Assembly: GCA_945903655.1 (NCBI GenBank)
Contig: CAMDOY010000077.1
Span: 1 to 12,622 of the forward strand
DNA length: 12,622 nt
Direction: 5' to 3'
Source of the DNA: Rhizobium sp. Q54
GTDB lineage: Bacteria; Pseudomonadota; Alphaproteobacteria; Rhizobiales; Beijerinckiaceae
Below, one piece after another: positions 1 to 5,973 of the stretch; position 1 is the stretch's first letter; every line of letters starts with the position of its first letter. Under the pieces are notes generated by a model. It did not search any database. It was not told the DNA's origin and was given only the letters and a program-made list of their open reading frames with translations. Both the position numbers and the translations under genes were made by a program.

Positions 1-597
1 GTGAACAGGTTTGAGGATCTCTATACCAAGGAACTGATCATAGCCGGGACGGCGGCCGCCAATGACACCGATCAGATCCCGAAAGTGATCAATGGGCTTC
101 TGGGCACAAAGTTCAAACTGACGACCGGCTATCCCACAGGCAATGGCGTGAATCTCTCGATGGAGCGACGCGAGACTTACGGGCGTTGCGGCTGGTCATG
201 GTCCAGCATCAAGGCCACTCATAACCATTGGATCGAGTCCGGGGAGTTGCGGATGTTGGTTCAGGTCGCTTTGAGCAAGCATCCGGACTTGCCACAGGTT
301 CCCTTGATCGGAGAACTGGCCAGGACCGACGAGCAGCGCCAGATCCTGCGTGTCTTGTTCGCCAGTCAGGTTCTGGGCCGTCCCTTTTTCACCACGCCTG
401 ATGCGCCGCCAGAGCGCCTGGCGGCCTTGCGGAAGGCCTTTCTCGACACTCTGAACGACAAGCAGTTCATGGAGGAGGCGGAAAGGGCGAAGCTTGAGAT
501 TACGCCGGTCTCCGGCGCAGAGGTGCAAGCATTGGTCGCGGACATCTATAGCACGCCGCGCGACATCGCGGAGAAGGCGGGCGCCTTGATGCGCTGA
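1..597 (+). CDS. TctC/Bug-family tripartite tricarboxylate transporter substrate-binding protein, C-terminal part (5' end outside window)
   Basis: This is the last 198 codons of a periplasmic solute-binding protein of the Bug/TctC family, which captures small carboxylates. The reading frame is open to the first base. Its first residues (frame reading VNRFEDLYTKELIIAG) align with the interior of the complete paralogue at 1703-2725 (VKTFRDALEKELVIGAT), so the GTG at position 1 is an internal valine and not a start. Family features visible are the GYPTGNGVNLSMER loop, the CGWSWSSIK segment that lines the ligand cleft, the KHPDLPQVPLIGELA stretch, and the C-terminal PPERLAALRKAFLDTLNDKQF helix. 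The signal peptide and first lobe are missing because of the window edge. It ends at TGA and is followed by a hairpin; the next gene is convergent. Ligand unknown. Confidence 0.9.
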   Translation: MNRFEDLYTKELIIAGTAAANDTDQIPKVINGLLGTKFKLTTGYPTGNGVNLSMERRETYGRCGWSWSSIKATHNHWIESGELRMLVQVALSKHPDLPQVPLIGELARTDEQRQILRVLFASQVLGRPFFTTPDAPPERLAALRKAFLDTLNDKQFMEEAERAKLEITPVSGAEVQALVADIYSTPRDIAEKAGALMR

Positions 598-602
598 CCA
601 GC

Positions 603-637
603 GCGCCCGACGCTTGGCGCCGGGCGCAAATTCTCGT
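603..637 (+). terminator. Putative rho-independent terminator after the first TctC gene
   Basis: A 7-bp perfect stem, GCGCCCG (603-609) with CGGGCGC (621-627), encloses an 11-base loop and is followed by AAATTCTCGTT. It begins 5 bases after the stop codon of the binding-protein gene and lies between two convergent genes, as expected of a terminator. The downstream T-run is weak. Confidence 0.4.
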
Positions 638-653
638 TTGAGGTTTCGTGGGT

Positions 654-1436
654 CTAAAGGGACGTCGCCAGAGAATCGCCCTTGAACGCCGTTTGCCCGC
701 CATCAACCCGCAAATCCGTGCCAGTAATGAAGCTGGCTTGGTGGCTTGCCAGAAAGGCGGCCGCAGTCGCGACTTCCTCTACGGTGCCAGTGCGGCCTAA
801 CACCTGCCCGCGTCCGCGAACGCTGTTTGCTTTTTCGCGCGTGCCATAGCGACGCAGCGAGCGTTCTGTATCAATGGGGCCAGGGGAGATGGTGTTTGCG
901 CGAATATTGTCGGGGCCATAATCGATGGCCAGAACCTGTGTGAAATGAATCACCGCCGCCTTGGTGGAGCAATAGGCCGAGCGTCCGGGCAGCCCAAAAT
1001 GCGCGAAGCTTGAAGCGATGTTGACGACGGCGCCGCCGCCTGCGGCGCGCAGGTGTGGCATGGCGTATTTGCACATCAGGAACACACCGGTGAAATTGAC
1101 GTCGAGCGCTCGCCGCCAGGCGTCAATGTCCAGCTTTTCAACATTTCCGTCGGGAGTGACCGTCGCGGCTGCGTTCACCAGCGTGTCCAGTTTCCCGAAG
1201 GCGGAAACAGCCGCCGCTGCGGCTTGTTCACAGTCCAGCGGGTTGCTGGCGTCGACCCGGTGCGCTGCAGCCTTTCCGCCCATGTCGCGGATCGCCTGGG
1301 CGATGGCCTGCGCCTTCTCCAGGGATACATCGCAGACCATCACGGCGGCGCCTTCCGCCGCAAAGCGCAGCGCAATGCCCCCGCCAATCTCTCCGCCTCC
1401 GCCGGAAACCAGCGCAACCCTATCCTGCAAGACCAT
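654..1436 (-). CDS. Short-chain dehydrogenase/reductase (SDR), classical type, 260 aa
   Basis: This is a classical SDR oxidoreductase, expected to be a cytoplasmic NAD(P)-dependent alcohol/ketone dehydrogenase. I chose the ATG at 1436 because GGGAGAG sits about 6 bases upstream and the protein then begins MVLQDRVALVSGG, the usual SDR start; an ATG 18 codons further upstream only adds an unconserved extension. Visible elements are the nucleotide loop SGGGGEIGGG (residues 11-20), Asp36 at the end of strand 2 (suggesting NAD rather than NADP), NAAA at 88-91, Asn114, Ser142/143, Tyr155 and Lys159 (YCSTK), PGPIDT after the active site, and a C-terminal ITGTDLRVDGG. The full N-S-Y-K tetrad is present. 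The glycine loop is non-standard: Glu16 replaces the second conserved glycine. It diverges from the TctC gene at 1703. The substrate cannot be told from the sequence. Confidence 0.92.
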   Translation of the reverse strand: MVLQDRVALVSGGGGEIGGGIALRFAAEGAAVMVCDVSLEKAQAIAQAIRDMGGKAAAHRVDASNPLDCEQAAAAAVSAFGKLDTLVNAAATVTPDGNVEKLDIDAWRRALDVNFTGVFLMCKYAMPHLRAAGGGAVVNIASSFAHFGLPGRSAYCSTKAAVIHFTQVLAIDYGPDNIRANTISPGPIDTERSLRRYGTREKANSVRGRGQVLGRTGTVEEVATAAAFLASHQASFITGTDLRVDGGQTAFKGDSLATSL

Positions 1437-1530
1437 TATTGCTCTCCCCACGCCTTTCGCACCCCGAATCATGTCCCGGTTCAGGATCATGCTTCACCAT
1501 CTTCAATTCGGTCGCCGAGCACAATCCAAT

Positions 1531-1562
1531 GATGCTTGCGCCCAGCATCGCTTCAAGCGCTT
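1531..1562. promoter_or_regulatory. Clustered inverted repeats in the SDR/tctC divergent intergenic region (possible operator)
   Basis: The 266-bp gap between the divergent SDR and tctC genes contains GATGCT (1531-1536) and AGCATC (1544-1549) as an inverted repeat with a 7-base spacer. This is followed at once by CGCTT-C-AAGCG (1549-1559) and the 8-bp palindrome AAGCGCTT (1555-1562). Dyads stacked in a divergent promoter region are typical of regulator binding sites, but no regulator gene is in the window and no clear -35/-10 pair was identified beside them. Confidence 0.3.
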
Positions 1563-1702
1563 AGGGGGATGTGCGGGTGATCCCGGATTAAAGTGCGGGG
1601 AGCTGATGGATTTCCGGCCTGTCGCCTCTCCCGCGCCGCGCTGGCGTCCTTCGCTCCGTCGTGGCATGGTTGGTCAAAACAAGATCAAATCAGGAGGCGC
1701 TC

Positions 1703-2725
1703 ATGTCCTGGGCGAAAGTTGCCGCGGTCGCCAGCGGATGGCTGGTTTGTGGGTCCCTGGCCTGGGCGCAGGCTCCGGCGGAGTTTTATCGTGGCAGGAC
1801 GATCAACCTCATCGTCACTTCCACCCCCGGTGGCGATTATGACAATCGCGCGCGCCTGGTCGCCCGCCATATGGAAAGACATATCGACGGCCAGCCCAAA
1901 ATCGTCGTTCAGAACATGCCAGGCGGCGGGGGCCTGCGCGGGATCAATCATATCTATCGGATCGCGCCCCGCGATGGGACGGTGATCGGCGCCATTGATC
2001 AGCAGGCGCCCCTGGCGCAGGCCTTTGGCGAGAAGGGCGTTGAATATGATCTTTTGAAGTCGTCCTACCTCGGCAACACCACGAGTTCGCCCATCGTCCT
2101 CGTCTCCTGGCATAAATCGTCCGTGAAGACCTTCAGGGACGCATTGGAAAAGGAACTGGTCATTGGCGCCACGGGCGCAGGCTCGGCTTCCGTTCAGGTG
2201 CCGCTGATGATCAATGCCCTCATCGGCTCGAAATTTCGCGTGGTCTCCGGCTATCCCGGCGGCAATGAGATCTACATGGCTATGGAGAATGGCGAGGTTG
2301 AAGGCCGGGCGACGCAGAACTGGTCCGGCTGGAAATCCCAGAAGCCGGACTGGCTGCGGGACAAGAAGATCAATCTGCTCGCCCAGGCTGGCGCGAGAAA
2401 ACATCCGGAATTGCCCGATGTGCCCTTGCTCGCTGATTTCGCCCGGTCTGACGAGGATCGCCAGGTCCTGGAGATCTATTTCGCCACCGCCGATATGGCC
2501 CGGCCACTCTGGGTGGGCCCGGATGCGCCAGCGGATCGGGTCGCCGCCCTGCGTAAAGCCTTCGACGCAACGATGACCGACAGGGACTTCATCGAGGAGG
2601 CGCGCAAGATCAATATTGACGTGGAAGCCACCGGCGGCGCCGAGGTGCAACGCATCGTCGCGCGCATCCTGGGGGCTCCGGCCCGGGTGCTTGATCGGGC
2701 GCGGAAGTTTTCAGAAAGCCAATAG
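1703..2725 (+). CDS. TctC/Bug-family tripartite tricarboxylate transporter substrate-binding protein, 340 aa
   Basis: This is a complete periplasmic binding protein of the Bug/TctC family, which binds small carboxylates or related compounds for uptake or sensing. The start is fixed by AGGAGG at 1692-1697, 5 bases before the ATG. The first 22 residues form a Sec signal peptide (hydrophobic core VAAVASGWLVCGSLAWA, likely cleavage AWA/Q), and the mature protein opens with the family's FYRGRTINLIV. Other hallmarks are TPGGDYDNRARLVARHM, the VVQNMPGGGGLRGINHIY loop, the GYPGGNEIYMAMENGEVEG ligand segment and the C-terminal ADRVAALRKAFDATMTD helix. The length is normal for the family. No TctA or TctB membrane subunits are nearby, so it is an orphan binding protein. 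It resembles the partial gene at 1-597 closely over the shared region, suggesting an old tandem duplication split by the SDR gene. Confidence 0.93.
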   Translation: MSWAKVAAVASGWLVCGSLAWAQAPAEFYRGRTINLIVTSTPGGDYDNRARLVARHMERHIDGQPKIVVQNMPGGGGLRGINHIYRIAPRDGTVIGAIDQQAPLAQAFGEKGVEYDLLKSSYLGNTTSSPIVLVSWHKSSVKTFRDALEKELVIGATGAGSASVQVPLMINALIGSKFRVVSGYPGGNEIYMAMENGEVEGRATQNWSGWKSQKPDWLRDKKINLLAQAGARKHPELPDVPLLADFARSDEDRQVLEIYFATADMARPLWVGPDAPADRVAALRKAFDATMTDRDFIEEARKINIDVEATGGAEVQRIVARILGAPARVLDRARKFSESQ

Positions 2726-2777
2726 TTTCTCTGACCGGGAACCGCCTCGCGCCGCCGCATCAATTCTTTTTGATCCC

Positions 2778-2804
2778 AGACGCCGCCAGCGCCCATGGGC
2801 GTCT
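2778..2804 (+). terminator. Weak hairpin after tctC
   Basis: AGACGCC (2778-2784) and GGCGTCT (2798-2804) form a 7-bp stem about 50 bases after the tctC stop codon. An alternative fold uses the 12-base perfect palindrome CGCCCATGGGCG (2790-2801). No T-run follows, so termination here would be weak or rho-dependent. The rest of 2726-2944 shows nothing else I can support. Confidence 0.25.
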
Positions 2805-2944
2805 ATGGACAGCTTGGAGCCCCGCCTTTAGCGTGGAGAGGTAGGTTTGCGCCATTCTGGATTGTTGAAAGGCGCCCGCCGCCAATGCTCCCTTCGCCCT
2901 TCAGGACCGCCAATCACCTAGCGGCCTGACCCATTGGAAATGAC

Positions 2945-3094
2945 ATGAAGGCGATCAAGCACTTTCGGAATGTCTGCCTCGGCGTCTGTTTAATCGCGGG
3001 CTCCGTCTATTATGGGGGAATCCCGGGTTTCGTGCTGGGGGCCCTGGGCATCGGGCTCATCATTCACTCCACCAATGCCCCAAAAAGCGAGTGA
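2945..3094 (+). CDS. Small hydrophobic (probable inner-membrane) protein, 49 aa
   Basis: This is a 49-codon reading frame starting MKAIKHFRNVCLGVCLIAG and ending in HSTNAPKSE, TGA at 3092-3094. A short basic N-terminus (Lys2, Lys5, His6, Arg8) precedes a hydrophobic stretch covering about residues 10-42, with two halves split by a YYGGIPG turn, followed by a short polar tail. That fits a small membrane protein with one long or two short helices, N-terminus inside. A weak GGAAA ribosome site lies about 4 bases before the ATG. It sits between tctC and the ThDP gene on the same strand. I do not recognise a family; composition and context favour a real gene, but a chance ORF is not excluded. Confidence 0.5.
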   Translation: MKAIKHFRNVCLGVCLIAGSVYYGGIPGFVLGALGIGLIIHSTNAPKSE

Positions 3095-3174
3095 GCGCAC
3101 TTTTTGGTCGGCTTGATGAGCTTTCCGGGAATTGGGCGGCTGCGATCAGTGGCGCGCCGTACGCGATAAGGCGC

Positions 3175-3202
3175 TTGCCTTCCCCTCTTCAATCCGTAGG
3201 AT
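3175..3202 (+). promoter_or_regulatory. Candidate sigma70-like promoter of the ThDP enzyme-cytochrome unit
   Basis: TTGCCT (3175-3180) and TAGGAT (3197-3202) are separated by 16 bases and lie 29 bases before the ATG at 3232. The -35 matches consensus at four of six positions, but the -10 is only moderate, so this is a suggestion. Confidence 0.3.
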
Positions 3203-3231
3203 CGGCCTCCTGAAATACTGGGAGGATTTTC

Positions 3232-5178
3232 ATGGACAAGGCCCCATCTGGCGTCAATCGCCGCAAGTTTCTGACCGCCGCCGCCGTCTCCGGCGCCGCT
3301 GTGGCTGCGACGCCCCCTGGACCCACAGGAGAGGCCGCCGCCCTGGGAGTCGCCACCCCCGCCTTACCGCCCACCGCCGCCCAGATGGAGGCGGAGATCG
3401 GCCAGCCCACGAAAATCGCCGTCACCATGGCGGAGCCGGGCGGGCGTCCGGGCTCCGATTTCATGGTGGATGTGCTGCGCGCGCTCGACATCGAATATGT
3501 CGCGACAAACCCGGCCTCCAGCTGCCGGGGTCTGCATGAATCCATCAACAATTACGCGATGAACAAGAAGCCGGAGCTTCTGACCGCGACCCATGAAGAA
3601 ATCGCCACCGCTATGGCCCATGGCTACGCCAAGGTCGCCAATCGCCCCATGGGCCTGCTGTTCCATGGCACTGTGGGCATCCAGCACGCCACCATGGCCT
3701 TCTACAACGCCTGGTGCGACCGCGCGCCCATGCTCATCATGTCCGGCAACCATCTGGACGCGGCCCATCGTCCGCCCGGCGTGCCAACCACCCATGCCGC
3801 TCAGGATCCGCTCGCCATCGTGCGCGATTTCACCAAATGGGACGATCAGCCAGCCTCCCTTCAGGCTACGGCGGAATCGCTCTTTCGCGCCCACAAGATC
3901 ACGATGACGCCGCCCTATGGCCCTGTGGCCGTCTCGCTTGACGCGCATCTGCAGGAAGGCGTTGCAGGCAAGGACCTCAAGATCCCCAGATTGTCCCGCA
4001 CCTCGGCTCCCACGGGCGATTTGGATTCAGTGAAAGAAATCGCCCGCCTCATGGCGAGCGCCCAGAACCCCGTCATCGTGGTCGATCGCGGCGCTCGCAG
4101 CCATCGTTTTCAGCCGCTGCTGGTGGAGCTGGCGGAATTGCTGGGCGCCCCGGTCGTTGATCAACTGGGTCGTCAGAATTTCCCGAGCCGTCATCCGCTC
4201 AACGGCACGGACCGCGCGCGTGGGACCATCGGCGCCGCCGATGTGATCCTCGGGCTCGAACTCGCCGATTTCTGGGGCATTGTGAACAGCTATTCGGATA
4301 TCGCCGAGCCCAAGCAGGGCCGTCGCCTGAAGGACAGCGTGAAGCTGCTCAGCATCAATTCACGCGAAGTCTTCATGAAGGCGAATTATCAGGATTTCCA
4401 GCGTTACCAGGATGTGGATCTGGCGATCCCCGCCGATGCGGAGGCGACCCTTCCGTCGTTGATTGAAGCGGTGAAGTCGGCGCTCACACCCGAAGGGCGC
4501 GCGGCGGCGGAAAAGCGCGCCAAGACTTTCGCCGAGGCGGGCGTCAAACAGCGCGAGCGTTTCATGAGCGTGGACGCCCTCTATGGTTGGGACGCTTCGC
4601 CGATATCCACAGCGCGCCTGTCCGCCGAAATGTGGGCGGCCATCAAGGAACATGATTGGGCGCTGGTGTCACGCGACGTGCGCCTCAGCAACTGGCCGCA
4701 CCGCATGTGGAATTTTGACAAGCCCTATCACTACATCGGGGACTCCGGCGGGGCCGGCCAAGGCTATGGGCTTGGCGCGGCTGTGGGCGCGGCCCTCGCC
4801 CATCGCGAGCACAAGCGGCTGGTCGTCAACATTCAGGGCGACGGCGACATGATGTATGGCCCGGGCGGCATCTGGACGGCGGCCCATCACAACATTCCGC
4901 TGCTCACCATCATGCACAATAACCGCGCCTATCATCAGGAAGTGATGCATGTGCAGCGCGTCGGCAACTGGCGTGATCGCGGCGTGGGCCGCGCCGCCAT
5001 TGGCACCACCATCGAGAAGCCCTTCATCAACTTCGCGATGATGGCGAAGTCCATGGGCGTGGAAGGCATCGGGCCTATTGGGGATCCCAAGGAATTGGGA
5101 CCCGCCTTGAAGCGCGCCGTGCAGGTGGCCAAGGCGGGCGAGCCCGTGCTCGTCGATGTCCTGACCCAGCCCCGTTGA
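3232..5178 (+). CDS. Tat-exported thiamine-diphosphate-dependent enzyme (acetolactate synthase/decarboxylase-like), 648 aa
   Basis: This is a ThDP enzyme of the acetolactate synthase/benzoylformate decarboxylase superfamily, expected to act on a 2-oxo acid or similar acyl donor. The start is set by GGGAGG at 3220-3225, 6 bases before the ATG. Residues 1-35 form a twin-arginine signal (NRRKFLTAAAVSGAAVAA), so the folded, cofactor-loaded enzyme should reach the periplasm. The Pyr domain (about 70-240) carries His121-Glu122, the catalytic cofactor-activating Glu position. The central domain (about 255-400) includes NPVIVVDRGARSH. The PP domain (about 440-645) has DSGGAGQGYGLGAA from residue 504 and the ThDP/Mg motif from GDGD at 536 to Asn563-Asn564, with spacing right for the family. 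The downstream cytochrome c gene starts 11 bases after the stop, implying co-transcription and possible electron transfer. Export is unusual, since relatives are normally cytoplasmic. Substrate unknown. Confidence 0.9.
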   Translation: MDKAPSGVNRRKFLTAAAVSGAAVAATPPGPTGEAAALGVATPALPPTAAQMEAEIGQPTKIAVTMAEPGGRPGSDFMVDVLRALDIEYVATNPASSCRGLHESINNYAMNKKPELLTATHEEIATAMAHGYAKVANRPMGLLFHGTVGIQHATMAFYNAWCDRAPMLIMSGNHLDAAHRPPGVPTTHAAQDPLAIVRDFTKWDDQPASLQATAESLFRAHKITMTPPYGPVAVSLDAHLQEGVAGKDLKIPRLSRTSAPTGDLDSVKEIARLMASAQNPVIVVDRGARSHRFQPLLVELAELLGAPVVDQLGRQNFPSRHPLNGTDRARGTIGAADVILGLELADFWGIVNSYSDIAEPKQGRRLKDSVKLLSINSREVFMKANYQDFQRYQDVDLAIPADAEATLPSLIEAVKSALTPEGRAAAEKRAKTFAEAGVKQRERFMSVDALYGWDASPISTARLSAEMWAAIKEHDWALVSRDVRLSNWPHRMWNFDKPYHYIGDSGGAGQGYGLGAAVGAALAHREHKRLVVNIQGDGDMMYGPGGIWTAAHHNIPLLTIMHNNRAYHQEVMHVQRVGNWRDRGVGRAAIGTTIEKPFINFAMMAKSMGVEGIGPIGDPKELGPALKRAVQVAKAGEPVLVDVLTQPR

Positions 5179-5189
5179 GGAGACGACAA

Positions 5190-5534
5190 ATGAAAAAGAC
5201 GTCGCTCGTTCTGGGCTTTTCGCTTCTTCTTGCCAGCGCGGCTCCTGGTGTGGCCGCTGACGCCGCGCGCGGCCAGGAGATCTATATGAAGACTGGATGC
5301 TACCAGTGCCATGGCACGGTGGGGCAGGGCGCCAATACGGGGCCGAAGCTCGCGCCCGAGCCTCTGCCGTTGGAAAGCCTCATCGCCTTCGTGCGCAACG
5401 CCGCCGCCACCGCCATGCCCGCCTATAGCGCCAAGATGGTGAGCGATGCGGAGATGGCGGACATCCACGCCTATCTCGGGTCCATCAAGCCGCCGCCCCA
5501 GCGCAAGGACGTGCCGCTCCTGAACAACCCCTGA
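5190..5534 (+). CDS. Small periplasmic class I c-type cytochrome, 114 aa
   Basis: This is a monohaem cytochrome c carrying electrons in the periplasm. The ATG at 5190 was chosen because GAGGAG (5177-5182) lies 7 bases upstream and overlaps the stop of the ThDP gene; an in-frame TTG at 5175 would remove that site. A Sec signal peptide spans residues 1-23 (core SLVLGFSLLLASAAPGVAA). The haem site is CYQCH with Cys37, Cys40 and axial His41, and Met76 in the segment AMPAYSAKM is the likely second axial ligand. The C-terminal helix MADIHAYLGSI is typical of the family. It is the only cytochrome gene in the window and is tightly coupled to the Tat-exported ThDP enzyme, so it probably takes electrons from that enzyme, from the molybdenum hydroxylase encoded at 7082-9771, or from both. 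The partner is inference. Confidence 0.93.
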   Translation: MKKTSLVLGFSLLLASAAPGVAADAARGQEIYMKTGCYQCHGTVGQGANTGPKLAPEPLPLESLIAFVRNAAATAMPAYSAKMVSDAEMADIHAYLGSIKPPPQRKDVPLLNNP

Positions 5535-5540
5535 AACCAG

Positions 5541-5567
5541 AAACGCCGCGGGATTTCTGCGGCGTTT
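5541..5567. terminator. Bidirectional hairpin terminator between the cytochrome c gene and the propeller remnant
   Basis: A perfect 9-bp stem, AAACGCCGC (5541-5549) with GCGGCGTTT (5559-5567), has a 9-base loop. It begins 6 bases after the cytochrome stop. The A/T ends give a T-run on either strand, so it can serve both the + unit and the converging - unit. Confidence 0.75.
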
Positions 5568-5570
5568 CCT

Positions 5571-5859
5571 TTATGATGCATTGCAAGCGCCCCGCCGGGG
5601 GCTTCGGCGTCACCTTCATGATGTAATTGGTTGCGCTCTGGTGGATCAGAAGGCTCTGTCCATCCCGCGTCACATGCCCATTGCGGTGAATGCCCGCATA
5701 GATATTGCCTGACGCGATGGGGAAGCTCTGGAATGTCTCGGTCTTGGGGTCGAAGCGCACGAGCATGTCAGGCCGCACGCCCGATTGCGCGAGTGCGATG
5801 GTTGGCGCGCTTAACAGGGCGATCAGGCTTGCGGCGCGAAGAAACGTGACCTTCTTCAT
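5571..5859 (-). pseudogene. Remnant of a Vgb/streptogramin-lyase-like beta-propeller protein (internally deleted, 3' end disturbed)
   Basis: The ATG at 5859 has a good GGAGG site 7 bases upstream and a clear Sec signal peptide (MKKVTFLRAASLIALLSAP, continuing to LAQ). Immediately after it comes PDMLVRFDPKTETFQSFPIA and a segment ending LLIHQSATNYIMKVTPK. This matches the way the last blades of Vgb-type (virginiamycin B lyase-like) six-bladed propellers end in my recollection of the family. A normal member is about 300 residues or more, so nearly all blades are missing between the signal and the C-terminus. The original frame then runs through the 5541-5567 terminator into antisense of the cytochrome gene (stop near 5485). 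A shifted frame would stop at TAA (5573-5571) just before that hairpin, suggesting a one-base indel near 5589. It is probably a decaying gene, though a small secreted peptide cannot be ruled out. Confidence 0.6.
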
Positions 5860-5934
5860 GATTTGCCTCCGGGCGTATTTATTTGTGCGGACGCCGGGGG
5901 CCCCTGAACAAATTTACCATAATCGTTTACGGAG

Positions 5935-5960
5935 CGAAGGCGCCACGCTCTCGCGCTTCG
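5935..5960 (-). terminator. Imperfect hairpin downstream of the third tctC
   Basis: On the - strand CGAAGCGC (5960-5953) can pair with GCGCCTTCG (5943-5935) with one bulged base and a loop of about 9 bases. It starts 13 bases past the tctC stop. No strong T-run follows, so support is weak. Confidence 0.25.
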
Positions 5961-5973
5961 GGTCTGCGGCGGG

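Noticed and set aside
1..3. GTG at the first base as a start for the left-edge TctC gene
   Set aside because: The encoded valine aligns to the interior of the full-length paralogue, so the gene simply continues beyond the window.
1018..1842. A 274-codon + strand frame opposite the SDR N-terminus and running into tctC
   Set aside because: It overlaps two conserved genes and shows no recognisable motif.
1685..2650. A 321-codon open frame on the - strand opposite tctC
   Set aside because: It is antisense to a complete, well-conserved gene with a good ribosome site, and its own composition is low-complexity and unlike a protein family.
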